Origin: Tricholomella constricta
Taxonomy: Eukaryota > Basidiomycota > Agaricomycetes > Agaricales > Lyophyllaceae
Assembly: GCA_013368375.1 (NCBI GenBank)
Contig: JAACJP010000007.1
Location: forward strand, 124,001-188,000
DNA length: 64,000 nucleotides
Direction: 5' to 3'
The translations under genes and the position numbers were made by a program. This document shows, one piece after another, positions 21,868 through 33,056 of this stretch; within the stretch, counting starts at the first letter, position 1; every line of letters begins with the position of its first letter. A model generated the notes under the pieces. That model was given only the letters and a program-made list of their open reading frames with translations, was not told the DNA's origin and made no database searches.

Positions 21868-23401
21868 ACAGGCTTTGACGCGTGGATCATACCTTACAGC
21901 CGCTATATCACACGAGTTATCGATTGCTGATGAGCGGCTGGACTACGAGCCCAAATTCATGCCCTCCTAACCTCATCGTCATCCCAGCCCCTCATGATGA
22001 GGGTTGATTCGTATATACTCGGTACTGCTCCTGTACTGAGCGCAGGGTAAGGAACGATAGACCGGACGCGGGCAGATGAGCGGAATTGATTACCTCTCAT
22101 GTAGCGCAAGAAGCGCCTCCTCAACGGTCGCATCCGCAGAAACAATATCACCCGCCTTGCGCAGACCCTCAGCCTCCCTAAACGCTGCCAACGCACGTTG
22201 AGCCGGTTGAATCGCCCGATCCAATTCATCTGAACTCAGTCTCTTGTGATACTGCTTCTTCCCCTCTTCCGATCGATTGTAATAGGCCTGCAAGCCTGCG
22301 AAATATGCGCTCAGCATCACGTCAAAGATCGTCTCGCATATGCAGCGAAGCTGGAGAATGAAAGGAAGAGAAGTCTCCATGGTGGTATAGTCGGGCACTT
22401 GAAGGCCACGCCGGAGGTGCTTTGGATCTCCTTCAAAGCAGCCGCGTAAAAAAGACGGATTTGGCTTCCTTTCGAACTTGAAGAATTCGAAGGACTCGCC
22501 GTCGGAGTAAATGCAATGGATGGGTAGAGAAAAGTCGTGAGAGGAGTTGTCGAGGTCGCAGCCTGTATATTCAGGAGGTCAGGAGCGGGGGGAGGTGTAA
22601 GCCTGGAACGCTAAGGCTTACTGTCACATTCGGCTATAGCCTGGGCAATAGCCTCCACACGTTCCACTTCATTTCTTACTTTGAGCTTCACCTCGACGAA
22701 AAGAATCGCGACAGCGCCAAAAATTTTGAACAAGTGCTCGATGCGACCCTGCGCACCAAAGCGGCCGCCGATCGTAGTCTCTAAATCATTCCTCAGCATA
22801 AAAGTGAACAGTTTAACGAGGTGGTTGAAAATCTGTTGGTTGCGGTGAACTTTCGAGGGTCGCGAGAGAATCGGATTATGCGCACCGGAGAGAAGAACCT
22901 CGATCTCGCCTCTACTGTCTGATGCTCATAAGGGGAGCCGTACTGCATCAACATGACATCCATGTCCATCACGATAGACTTGAAAAGATTTGTGGGAATA
23001 CGAGAGCGGTGGATCTCAAAGACTCCAATGTCTTTCAAGTTATTCCAATGTACAAGTCCGACGAGAGGAGCGACCTCAGCATAAGTGATTTCGGAGACGC
23101 GAACTTCCTCGCCGGGTTCTACGTCGACGCGTTGTCACACCAGATTCCAAAACAGAGAAGATTGAGACGACAGACCTGAGTCGTCGTCCTCCAACATGGA
23201 AGGATCAACTCTGTACTGCTTCATGAGGCTTCGTAAAGCGACCATAGCGTCGTCTCGTGTATGAGGAGTAGGAGTGACTGTGTATTCATCTGCGGCGGTA
23301 GTGTCACGCCGTTTCCTCTTTAATGACATTGTGGATCGTGGTGGACGTTGAAAGAAGGCGCGTTGTCGGGGTTCCAAATTAGATTTCGGGAAGGTCACGT
23401 A
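21868..23401 (-). repeat. Right arm of the 1.5-kb inverted duplication
   Basis: This is the reverse-complement counterpart of 19587–21185, bounded by the same outer and inner sequences. It carries gene copy 2 on the minus strand. Divergence of a few percent shows that the duplication is not brand new. Confidence 0.9.
22090..23329 (-). CDS. Unrecognised protein with possible PD-(D/E)XK-like core, copy 2
   Basis: The mirror-image paralogue of the gene at 19656–20942, with the start at 23329 and the same four-exon plan. It begins MSLKRKRRDTTAADEY, then TPHTRDDAMVALRSLMKQY, RIPTNLFKSIVMDMDVML, GRFGAQGRIEHLFKIFGAVAILFVEVKLK (the E-x-K strand kept), the helix ERVEAIAQAIAECD and the C-terminal half ending in EEALLALHER before the TAA at 22090. 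Relative to copy 1 it lacks a seven-residue insertion (RKVGMQG) and differs at scattered positions. I saw no stop or frameshift, so both copies may be expressed. The two starts face outward; copy 2 shares a 203-bp divergent promoter region with the dehydrogenase gene at 23532. The function is unknown. Confidence 0.68.
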
Positions 23402-23531
23402 CTGTTAGTAGCTGTAAGATGATAATGATGATGACATCAACATTCGCTGAATCACGCTAGAGTTTTGGGTAGTAGGAATACCTGAAACTGAATCTGCGTC
23501 TTTCTTCTTTACCGAACTAAAACGACACGCC

Positions 23532-24723
23532 ATGGCAGATATCAAGGTCGCGACGATAAGTGATCTCTCTGGCTTGGTGGCGCTGGTTACAGGTGGCGGA
23601 ACAGGCTTGTAAGTCCAGCGCGTCCATACTCACCGGTGCCTCTCTTATCGGGTCTCATACTCCAGAGGATTGATTATGGCGAGAGGGCTGGCGGCCCATG
23701 GGGCAAAGGTGTACATCACTGGAAGGCGAGAGGGAAAACTTGCAGACGCTGTGGCGAAGTTCGGTGATGGTCGTTTTGTGGCGTAAGTCGGATCTAGCTT
23801 CTTCCATCAGAACTTTTTGTATATCTAACTCAATTCTCCCAGGTTGCCCATGGATATCGTATCGAAAGAGTCCATCAGTAGCGGGGTCCAGGTCATCCAA
23901 GGAGCCGAGGGGAAACTCGATATTCTTATCAACAAGTGAGTACCTCGGGCCACGCAGTCGGGCGGCGTTGAAAACGTTCTTCAACTAAATAATATAGCGC
24001 TGGAGTTACCGGACCTTTTTCGGAGTTCATCAGCGATCGCTCCGCACCTGAGAACAAAACGCTGGGAGCGTCCTTGTTCCAGTCCCAGACGTTCGAGCAA
24101 TGGGAAAACACCTTCGCCAGTAACACCGCCGCGCCATTTTTCGTCACCACTGCCTTCCTGGATCTACTCCAGAAAGGCGCAGCAGCACGGGACGGAGAAA
24201 CATCCAGCGTGATAAATATCACGAGCTCGTCGGATATACAAACCTCTCCATGAACGGTGTGCGTATCGTTCCACCGTTGGGTAAAACCCGAGGTACAATG
24301 CTCAACAAAACAATCCTTCCCCGCAGTTCGCTTATGGGATAACGAAAGTGGCTACTGAGCAGCTCACGCGCACCTTGGCTACAGAGTTTGCGCTCAACAA
24401 CATCCCGGTCCGCGTCAATGGCATCGCGCCGGGCACGTTTGCGACGGATATGACGGCTCCCAGCGAGTATTGGGCGGAGGCAGCTAAGGATCCGATACCA
24501 GGCTCGCTCCTCCCTGCTCCCGTGCTTCGAGTCGGCAGGTATGTGTCTTCCAAAGTTTTTTTTGGCACAGCATGGGATGTTGATGTTGATTTTTTATGTT
24601 TGATGGATGCATAGGGAATCTGAGCTTGTCATGACAGCCTTGTACCTCGCGTCGCGTGGTGGTGGATATACGAACGGCCACACGATTTTGATGGACGGAG
24701 GGTGGGCAGCGGTGAATCCATGA
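23532..24723 (+). CDS. Short-chain dehydrogenase/reductase with an apparent frameshift
   Basis: A classical NAD(P)-dependent SDR. The start ATG is at 23532. After splicing, the Rossmann motif ALVTGGGTGLGLIMARGLA appears, then ITGRREGKLADAV, ALPMDIV, LDILINNAG, FASNTAAPFFVTTAF, SVINITSSSD, the catalytic FAYGITKVATEQL (Tyr–x3–Lys) and VRVNGIAPGTFATDM, and after a last intron SELVMTALYLASRGGGYTNGHTILMDGG. All key residues are present. At 24231–24253 the frame from the upstream exon runs DIQTSP into a TGA, while the homologous wording (NLSMNG then FAYG) lies one frame over. One missing base near 24231 would explain this. It is either a sequencing slip or a broken gene. The substrate is unknown. 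Confidence 0.75.
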
Positions 24724-25225
24724 GTCAAGTCTGGCTGTCTGTGGTTGTTCAATGTGAGAGTTACACCAGGAAGAGAGTCCAAGAAATGAGTGTTGAGTGA
24801 GCTAGAAAACCCCTGCCAAAGAAATCCAGCTGATTGCTTATACATATCCCCATTTGGGGTCCTGCCATCCAGTTCACAGTCCTCTTGCCTACCACTGTAC
24901 TAATCTGAAGATGTCCCACAAGAAACCTCTTCCATCGATAGTACAAGCCATTCCCTCATTACACAAGCTGACAGGCCTCAACATTCGTCATGAACCTCAA
25001 GTTCGTCCTTTTCTTTTTGTAAAACCGTAGCCTCTATCTATACAACACGCGAAGGATATTCAGAATAACTAATAGCAGGCTGCGCGCAGCAAAGAAACAA
25101 ATACATCCATCCATCCATTCATTCAAAAACCTATCAGTTCAACTGACAGCAGCTCCATGCCCACAAATCCAAATCCAAATCCAAATCCAAATCCAAATCC
25201 AAATCCAAAACCTAAAAAGATTTTT
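24724..25225. other. Intergenic region with a hexanucleotide repeat
   Basis: About 0.5 kb between the convergent SDR and HsbA-1 genes. It holds the AAATCC repeat described separately and no supported gene. Confidence 0.5.
25165..25206. repeat. Microsatellite (AAATCC)7
   Basis: Seven perfect copies of AAATCC, followed by a decayed copy, just past the stop codon of HsbA-1. Confidence 0.95.
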
Positions 25226-25989
25226 CTACGCGTAGGCAGCGATGGCAGTCGCGAACGCCGCATCAATCCTTTCCTTGAGGGCAATAGCCTCATCCACAAT
25301 GCTCTCCTACAACCCCCAGTAAGCGTAAGCCAACAAAATCCCTGGGGGAGAAGAAAACCGAAAACAACGTACGGGGGCTGCAGCGATCAGCGCGTCTTCA
25401 AGGGCGGCGGTGCTAGCGCTCAAGTTGGAGAGGTCCTGCTTGACGAGCGCGGGGATGCCGCCGACGGGGAGCGCCTCGAGCGCGGCCTTTTTGTCGACGA
25501 TGCCGATGAGGGCGTTGTTGATGGTGGGCTCGAGTGCGGTGAAGGAGTCGAGGATGGCGCGGCCGTCTTCGTCGGAGAAGGGCTTGGGGTCGACGTCCTG
25601 GGGTATGTATTCAGCATCCAATATCCAGTATTCGGTATCCGGTATTCGGCATCCAGTAACTGATGTAGCGTGTGGGGATTTGGTAGACTTACGTTGACGT
25701 CGGTGGTGCCCTGGTCGATGGATTTGCCTAGGGTTACAGCATTGGAGTGGATAGCCTGCATCGTGTGTCACGGTCAGCGATGTGCCGGGATTCAAATTTA
25801 GGAAGGGATGAAAGACTGTACCAAAGCCTGGGAGAGAGTTCCGCCCGTAGAGGGAAATGCGGCGATGGAGTTGTCGAGGGTGGTCAGCTTCGTGGAGATG
25901 TCGGCAATGTCGGCCTGGATATCAGCGACGGTGGAAGCGAAGCTGGAGGCAACGAGGGAAGCGAGGACAAAGACGCTGGAGAAACGCAT
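25226..25989 (-). CDS. Hydrophobic surface binding protein A-like, HsbA-1
   Basis: A small secreted protein of the HsbA family, which in filamentous fungi adsorbs to hydrophobic surfaces and can recruit hydrolases. Exons 25989–25822, 25755–25693, 25597–25373 and 25306–25226 have lengths 168/63/225/81 nt and code 178 residues. The signal peptide is MRFSSVFVLASLVASSFA. Next is a helical repeat-like start with ADIQADIADISTKLTTLD, then the block GRAILDSFTALEPTINNALIGIVDKKAAL–LPVGGIPALVKQDLSNL, ending RIDAAFATAIAAYA. A TATA box lies at 26063–26070. Intron 2 holds a degenerate repeat of TATTCGGTATCC type (about 25608–25662). It is the closest in sequence to HsbA-2, -3 and -6. Confidence 0.9.
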
Positions 25990-27153
25990 TTTTTGGAGAT
26001 AGAGTTTTAAAGGTTGAGTTGATTTAGGTGTTGGTGAAACACTGGATAGAATATTGAGAGCCCTTTTATACCTGCTCGCGATGACCTTCGTTACTTGAGC
26101 ATGATGAAAGCTCATGTTATTGACCTATTCCGCAACGGATGGCACTCACATCTTCACGCATCGCGGTGGTGCGCAGTGGCGGACCACGAGATCAGATATC
26201 ACAGCACGCAAGGAAACGCGGATTGTCTCGGGTTGTGGAGCCCTACATCTTCCATGCAAACCACAGATCCTCCGTATTCGGTTGAACCCCCCACGCATTT
26301 CTCGAAAAAATCGAAGAACACACACACCCGGGAGCGCGCGAGCGCACCAGTCAGCTGGGTCCCTATGTGGCGGTGCGTTGCCACTCTATACCTCGTTGAT
26401 TCGACCCCAAACCATCGAGCCCCACATGTACATGGGGCTCGTCGTTTAATTAGCGGGCAGCCGTTTCGCGAGCCGTTCCATAAAAGAAGCATACTGACGT
26501 CAAAGGATCCAGGAATGCGGGGTAAAGAGTGATCAGTTGTCTTGTAAGTACTGGTACGTACCCCGGTTGGCATGGATTCGCGTGGTGGTGATTATCCAGA
26601 TATCCATCCACGAGAACTTTATTATGAGCATGATTATTGGTAAAACGAACCAAGAACCGGCGCGCTGATACCTGATATTTCTTCGGAAATTTAGATATAC
26701 TCGATGTGGAGAGGGTGGACATGTCGTGAAAGTACTCACTGCAGGATAGACGCTGCACCTGATAGGATTCGAGGTGGTTACGCTCAAGGACGATCAGAAC
26801 ATGGAAGTCCAAAGGAAGCTGCAAGCGATCCCGGATCCGATATAAGATTAGATCAAGGAAGGCCACGTGACAGGAACGCGTCGCGTCAGTTGTCTCCCTA
26901 CTCGAACCAAGCTGGCAACATGGCACGCCTTACTTCAATCATTGATAATATGAAGCATGTTGGTGAGAAAACCTCATATGCTCAACGGTATGCAAAACCG
27001 AAACTCATAAGTATATCACATTTACATACAACATATTAGCATACAACATAATTAGTTCCTTGCATAGATCATCCATATATCCCACCAGGCAGTCCAGCGC
27101 CATTCCATAGTACCACGAGATCTTCCAGATCCAGATGCACCATCATCAACTTT
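25990..27153. other. Intergenic region upstream of HsbA-1
   Basis: About 1.15 kb. The part next to HsbA-1 is its promoter. A 158-codon minus-strand open frame (26450–26926) lacks any motif and overlaps plus-strand frames of similar length. I do not support a gene here. Confidence 0.4.
26063..26070 (-). promoter_or_regulatory. TATA box of HsbA-1
   Basis: TATAAAAG on the minus strand, about 75 bp before the ATG at 25989. The same octamer precedes HsbA-3 and HsbA-4. Confidence 0.7.
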
Positions 27154-27700
27154 TTATTCAAGTTCGCCCAGCGCAGTGATCCACTCCAAGCGTCCAACAC
27201 CTATCGACGCACAGCAACGACAATCAGCAATCCAATCCAGTCTAGCAAGCGAAGAGCCAAAAAAAAACCGACTCACATTCCCTCTGAAGCTCAAACATCA
27301 CCTGCTTCCCCTCCTCCCTAAGCTTCCACCACCTCAAGCGCGTCCCATCACTCCCACTCCTCCAGTCCATCCACATCTCGCTATGGCACACCACCATCAG
27401 ATGGTTGACCCCTCGGTCCTTCACCACGGTGGCCCTGCGCCCCCGCGTCTCGAGATGCGCCCGGATCACGGCGGCAGCGATGAGGAACTCGACGTCGGTC
27501 TGCATGAGGAGGCGCCCCGCCCAGGCGCGCGCCTGCTCCATCGACATGATCCACCCTCCGCAGCGGTAGAGCTGTCGTGGAGGCTGGCTAGTGAGCAGGA
27601 GAAAGAGGGATTGATTAGCGGTGCACTGATACGGCGAGGAGAGTAGATCTTACACGACTTTGTTGGACGCGGGCACAAGGTCGAAACCGAATATTTTCAT
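27154..27700 (-). CDS. Small unrecognised protein (134 residues, three exons)
   Basis: Exons 27700–27654, 27587–27277 and 27200–27154 join in frame across GTAAGA…CACTAG and GTGAGT…GATAG introns. The peptide starts MKIFGFDLVPASNKV, has a basic/aromatic middle with QLYRCGGWIMSMEQARAWAG, DVEFLIAAAVIRAHL, HLMVVCHSEMWMDWR and LRWWKLREEGKQVMFELQ, and ends VGRLEWITALGELE. It looks like a compact globular protein with no signal peptide or membrane segment. I do not recognise a family. Exon phases and splice signals are good, and codon use resembles that of neighbouring genes. Confidence 0.6.
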
Positions 27701-27981
27701 GATGAGTTAGATGGATAGCGTTATTTGAGGAGAGATGATAGAGAGTGTTTGTAAAGATGAGCATGTTCACCGTACCGTTTATATATCCCCCCCCCCCTTC
27801 CCATTGTTGGTGGCCAGTGGCCAGTCTTGAACCAAGAAAGGGAAGTGGCGATGGCCACAAGCCACAAACGGTGCACAATGTCTAGCCGAATCACTTCAAC
27901 GGCAACTGGCCTGGCCATGTTTGAAGATTCATTCAAGCGCGAGATAAGATTACAATCGTTGTCTTCGTGACTATGATACAA

Positions 27982-29105
27982 CTAGCAAACATTTCCATAT
28001 GAATCAAAGGGGAACAGCACCGTTGCAGGTCCAGCAATCGTGGTTTCGTCCGATACCCTCCCACCATCGGACGTGATGATAACGAAGACAAGACCAATAA
28101 GGCCCTCAGGAATCTGCATTTCGTTCTTCTCGTTGAGCTGGACGAAGATGGTACCCGTGCCAGATAAAAACGCAGCAAAGAAAGGTCCATCCTCGTGCGC
28201 ATCAAAAGCTACCTTGACACGACGTCCTTCGCCGGCAGCAGGGATGGTGAGTGTCGGGAACGCCTTGACAGGGGATGTTGGGTTTGTTGAGGGGCAAGTT
28301 CTGGTGAAATCAGAGGCCAGGGTATAAACGTGGCTCATATCGAGGGGTGTCTGCGCACCGAGGTTTAGCAGATGTAAGACATCATATTGATAAAGCTCAC
28401 CTCAAAAGCAGTGTTCCATGCACTGGACTTCCGGACGGCCGAGCCAATCCAGGCAGCTTGACGAGCCTCAACACCCAAGATTGAAGCAACCACGGTCAAA
28501 TAAGCCTAGATGCTGGTTCAGACCAGCATATGACGACACTGGCGGATGTGTACTGACCTTGTTCGAAATGAAGGCAACCGCCCCATTATATGCCGACGTT
28601 CCGATACTTTCGAGTGCGAAGGAGATGTCGATGAAGGCATTGACGTCAGTGTCAGGGCTAAGAGGAAACTGGCATTAGGCGATCTCGAAAAAGTGCATCA
28701 AGTTGACACGCACAATTCGTATTCACAAGGCTCGACGGCCTTGGCACCGGCTGCTGTCAGCGCGCTGGATATGAACTCGACGTGAGTCTTCTCGTGAGCG
28801 GCGATCTGCTCATAGCGGCCGCGTGTCCATTCGTCGTAGCCAGCGTCGAGAAAGTCTTTTTGAGAATACTTGGCAAGGCCTTGTTGATAGAACGCGCTCT
28901 CGAGATGCTCAAGGGTCAACGCAAAGTTGAGAATATCGATATCTGGACCAAATGGATTAGGCGATTGAACGAAATCGCGGTCAAGAGTTTAGAACGCACC
29001 TGATAGCTCGTCACGCGTAGATAGCCTGTAACGTCTGGAAGGAAGCGCGTTCGCGAGCAAGGGGCAGACAACCGCGGAGAGGGAGATAATGGCGGAGACT
29101 TTCAT
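27982..29105 (-). CDS. Secreted ferritin-like domain protein (Rds1-like)
   Basis: The start ATG at 29105 codes a signal peptide MKVSAIISLSAVVCPLLANA followed by LPSRR. Exon 1 (29105–29000) joins exon 2 at 28942 to give DIDILNFALTLEHLESAFYQQGLAKY, the first helix of the ferritin-like fold with a Glu pair. Then come RYEQIAAHEKTHVEFISSAL (the E…EKTH metal-ligand-like motif), NAFIDISFALESIGTSAYNGAV, and VVASILGVEARQAAWIGSAV with a third E. The C-terminal domain after residue 210 is beta-rich and ends FDSYGNVC at 27982. The layout matches fungal stress-responsive Rds1-type ferritin_2 proteins. Iron binding is unproven for this group. It has at least five exons, and the inner boundaries are approximate. 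Confidence 0.85.
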
Positions 29106-29475
29106 GACGAAAATAGGGTATTAAAGAGTGTAATAGTGTAGGGATGTGTCCGTTAAAGAACGTGTAGCCGGGTAAATGTGGATGGACAACGAAGAGAGTC
29201 AGAAATGCGAAGCCCCAGTATTTATACGAAAATCATAGCTAAATCACTTGGGGCGATCGCAAGTAAGGTTTAGCTGTTTGCCGCTTCTCATTGGCTGGCA
29301 AAGTCGGCGTGTTGCGGGGTTCCAACGCGAAAGATATTTATAGATCAGCACTCGAGAAGTCAAACCGGCGTCGGACTCCAGCAACAGAAATCAGGCAAAG
29401 TCCAGTGAAGATCGGTCCTTCAAAGCTTCAGAAAAGAAAAGTGGAAGTCTCTAAGATTCTTCAAAATACAGGAGG

Positions 29476-30324
29476 CTAAGGATCTTTGAGCGAAAGCCGC
29501 ATTGACAGAGCATCTTCGCCATCACCATCTGTAAAGTTGTTGACGCTATGACAAGCAGTTGACCAACGAATAGAACTCACAGTATTTCTTTTCCACCTTG
29601 GCGACCTCGAAACCCAGGGTGTCTCTATACAGCCCTATGGCCGCCTTGTTTGACTTCCGAACGTGTAGCGACACATGTTCGGCTTTGTATACTGACGCCA
29701 TCGCTTCTTCTACAACCAGAAATGGATAAGAATGAGCAAACTGAAAGCGGGAGGAACGCACGGGAGAGAAGCATCAGCTTTTTTGCCAACCCCAGGCGCC
29801 TGTAGGAACGTAGCACCGATATTGAGTTGACATGTCCATGAACAGGTTCTCCCTTCTCCTCCGAGTCCTCTTCGCTTAAAAACCATAACGACGATTAGCC
29901 CACAGAAGAGAGAAAAATTTCAAAGAGCACATTTTCGCCAGGACATAGCCAACAATCCGTCCCTTATGATCCTCCGCCACAAAGGATATCTGAGGCCATG
30001 TCATGGCATGGTACATCCCTACCAACCATTTTTCTTCGATGAATTAGTATCCTCAGGCCACAAACAGACAACTCACAGAACTTCATGACGTAGTTCTCTG
30101 GTAAGTTTTGTAGATTCGTGGCCTGCATGCCCATCATGTCGTCCACCTATACTAGATAAAACATCGTGTAAATCGCCTCCGATGGGTGTTCGTGTTTCAG
30201 AGATAAAACTACTCTGGAACCGAGCGCAAAGGAGCAACTGACTAACCTGGCGTCAAATCGTGGAGGAGAACTCGGTGATGTAGTACAAAGACACGAACCG
30301 TACCCTAGCTAGTCGGATATTCAT
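29476..30324 (-). CDS. NAA10: N-alpha-acetyltransferase, NatA catalytic subunit
   Basis: Six in-frame exons (30324–30304, 30146–30077, 30018–29931, 29874–29762, 29709–29581, 29528–29476) give 157 residues. They begin [19 protein letters not shown] and continue [87 protein letters not shown] and [33 protein letters not shown] is the acetyl-CoA-binding R-x-x-G-x-A motif, and the wording follows Ard1/Naa10 closely from first to last exon. NAA10 with NAA15 acetylates Ser, Ala, Thr, Gly and other N-termini after Met removal, on the ribosome. The C-terminal tail found in some homologues is absent. The 21-nt first exon is unusually short. Confidence 0.94.
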
Positions 30325-32218
30325 CTTCTTTTTTCGTTTTCGTGTTCGTAAATTGCAATAGGCGTGAGTAGAACAAAGTAGAGGACCAACGACTCGTCTG
30401 ACACTTGAACGGAACGTTTGAACAAGTGGAGGTGAATGTGGGAAGGGGAAATCTTTGGTTTACTTACATAATCTCGGGCCGAGTCTCCACTCTTCCTCGA
30501 CTTCCTTTCCAACATGTCCTCGATTCTCGTAAATACGCCAGGTCAGTGCGACAATCTGTCATCTGTTACACTACATACTATAGCTGACTTTCCGGATCCC
30601 CCTTTATCTAGTCATGAACAGATTTGAAACTGTGCCATACTTTCCTCATCATATCTCAACGAACAGGCAGCTTCTCTCTCTATGCTTCCTGGCGGTCAAA
30701 CAGTGCTCGAACCACGCGATACACTTATAATTGGAACGACTATTACTCTGGTCCTGGGCCTGAGCGCTAGCTCCTCATTTTATTACAACTGCCCTGGCTC
30801 AGACAACACTCATGTCAAGGTCATGGCTCTACATGTCGAAGCAGCGGCCATCACAAGCTTCGAGATGGCCGACTTCACTCAGATAGAAGTTCTTCAAGTT
30901 TACCCCATTTTGGTCTTGCAGGCTTGGGAATTTCGCTGTATATATCTTTTCTCGCGATGCTCTAATCTAACCGCACGGTTGAAAACTCACTTGCGGGACC
31001 TGTAAACTGCGGGGGCTCACCACCTAGGCCCCCAATACTCACCAAGGAACCTCTTCAGCCGTCAGCGTCTATCTGCGTGGATCATTACGAATTTGTCTGT
31101 CCAGGTGTAGCTTTTGCACGTGTTTTTCTTAGATGTCGGACTTCGTCCTCAACTCCTTCGCCCACCATACTTGTCAGGCAATGCCATTGGCCACACTGGC
31201 CGCTTTGTCCGGAAGTCAATTGTCACCTTGTGATTAATGGCCAATATGTATGCCATCCAAAGGGTATACTTATACAACTCGTGTGCATACTGGACCCGAC
31301 CTGTTTCCGACGCCCGCTCGACGCCCTGCATTCCAAGTAGCATGACTTTAGACGGCATTCCTGGCTGTCACTGTGCTCACGCTTTTCTCCATGAGAAATG
31401 GAATTATCAGTGTACATGACGCATCATGTGGGCTTTGGACGTGCCTTGCACATTGGTGCGAAGGATCTCACATTACCTGGTAAGCATTTTCCATACTTGA
31501 CACCAGATGGTCCTCACGAGCTTTCTTCTCTGCCAGCTGCTTCCACCTGCGCTCCGGGTGCTCAAAGAGAAACACAGGGCTTGACCTTCGCGGTCGTATG
31601 ACTGAAAATGCATCGCTCTTTTCCCTGCATTTTTCTGTTGTTGGTAGACAAGGTGACCACGACAGAAGGCACGAAAAAAGCACATGTTCGAACCCAGTGA
31701 TCGCAGTTTTTAGCCCCACTTCAGAACAGAATACGCCAAATATTGATTGCAAAGTTGGGAATAATAGCGGCAGCGCTCTTCTCAGGTTTGATCTATGTTC
31801 GGGCTTTTCGAAGTCCTTACGAATTCGGGTACAATAAGTGGCTCCAACCTAGATATGTATGTCTATTCCCATCGCAAAGCTTTCGATTACTCACAGCTGT
31901 TGTGCCTCTTCCTCAAGTCGCTATGTTGTTGAGTGACCTACGCCATGTGCGGCTCGAGGACGTGGGATTGGTTGACAAGGTATAAAGAACAAGCATCGCC
32001 ACTGGGCCTCCCTGCTGACATTTCTTCTCGTTCTTCACAGTGTGCACCTGTCAAAGAATGTGAAGGATCAAGATATCTGTCTTTTTCTGGTCTCGAAATT
32101 CTTCGTTGTGAGCTGGAACCCGTGGTCATCAAGGATGGAACATATCACACTGAAGGTCCGCTGCGACACGCTCAAAAATATGTGCTTCACTGCGTCGATG
32201 AAGTACTCTGCGAAGGGG
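30325..32218. other. Intergenic region without a supported gene
   Basis: About 1.9 kb. The plus open frame at 30682–31005 and the minus frames at 31149–31358 and 31468–31752 show no family motif and no splice chain. The segment 32028–32218 resembles the upstream regions of other HsbA genes (shared GTGTGCACCTGTCAAA at 32039–32054, also near 48942) and belongs to the promoter of HsbA-2. Confidence 0.4.
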
Positions 32219-32226
32219 TATAAAAA
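32219..32226 (+). promoter_or_regulatory. TATA box of HsbA-2
   Basis: TATAAAAA about 90 bp before the ATG at 32315, preceded by a promoter block related to those of HsbA-3, -4 and -6. Confidence 0.65.
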
Positions 32227-32314
32227 GGGGCTTCTTTGACCTTCAGAAATACCATCCCCAGTGTTCATCAGCAAAAGCCAGCCTCACAGCACTTACATCC
32301 AGCTCTCTCTCAAT

Positions 32315-33056
32315 ATGCGTTTCTCCAGCGTCTTTGTCCTCGCTTCTCTCGTCGCCTCCAGCTTCGCCTCCACCGTCGCTGACGTCCAGGCCGACATCGC
32401 TGACATCACCACCAAGCTCCACGCCCTCGACGACTCCATCACCGCATTCCCCACCTCTGGCGGAACTCTCACCCAGGCTCTGGTATACACCCCATACATA
32501 CAATCCTCCACGCGCTTCTGTAACTGACCCCATCTCCCCCTTAGGCCATCCACAACAACGCCGTCGCTCTCGGCTCCTCCATCGACCAAGGCGCGACCGA
32601 CACCGCGGTAAGCGCCTCCCATCCTCCCACCAGTCACAGTCACTGACCGCGCGTTACCTCTCTCTCTTTTTTTGTCAGGCCGTAACCCCCAACCCCGTCT
32701 CCGACGCCGACGGCCGCTCCATCCTTGACTCCTTCGAGGCCCTCGAGCCCACCATCAACCACGCCCTCGTTGGCATCGTCGACAGGAAGGCCGCGTTCAC
32801 TGCCCTCCCCCTCGGCGGCATCCCCGCCCTCGTCAAACAGGACCTTGCGAACCTCAACGCTAGCACTAGCAACATTGAAGCTGCCTTGATCGGGTCTGCA
32901 CCCGTACGTATTCGTCCTTCTTTGTTTTCTTTTCGCTAGGGATGCTGCCTTACGGACAATATTTTTTTGCTACAGGCCGGCCTTGTGGGTGAGGCGACGG
33001 ACCTTAAGAACAGGATCGACGCGGCGTTCGCTACTGCTATCGCTGCTTACGCTTGA
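32315..33056 (+). CDS. Hydrophobic surface binding protein A-like, HsbA-2
   Basis: Four exons, 32315–32482, 32545–32607, 32679–32903 and 32976–33056 (168/63/225/81 nt), code 178 residues. The signal peptide MRFSSVFVLASLVASSFA is identical to that of HsbA-1. Then come TVADVQADIADITTKLHALD, the exon-2 block AIHNNAVALGSSIDQGATDTA, the long exon 3 with GRSILDSFEALEPTINHALVGIVDRKAAF–LPLGGIPALVKQDLANLNAS, and the end RIDAAFATAIAAYA. No lesion was seen. It is a secreted, amphipathic-helix-rich protein whose role in surface attachment is inferred from the family. It is nearly identical to HsbA-3 in exon 3, indicating recent duplication or conversion. Confidence 0.92.

Noticed and set aside
25165..25206. 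AAATCC array considered as a CRISPR or telomere-like array
   Set aside because: Perfect 6-bp repeats without spacers are a microsatellite; the unit is not the fungal telomere repeat.
26450..26926. 158-codon minus-strand open frame
   Set aside because: No motif, no splice partners, and competing open frames on the other strand; composition alone does not support coding.
27787..27798. Run of C bases between two genes
   Set aside because: A plain homopolymer; no further structure around it.
30682..31005. 107-codon frame considered as a further DUF6534-like gene
   Set aside because: It lacks the hallmark ALVW…AD block and the conserved micro-exon, and no following exons could be found.
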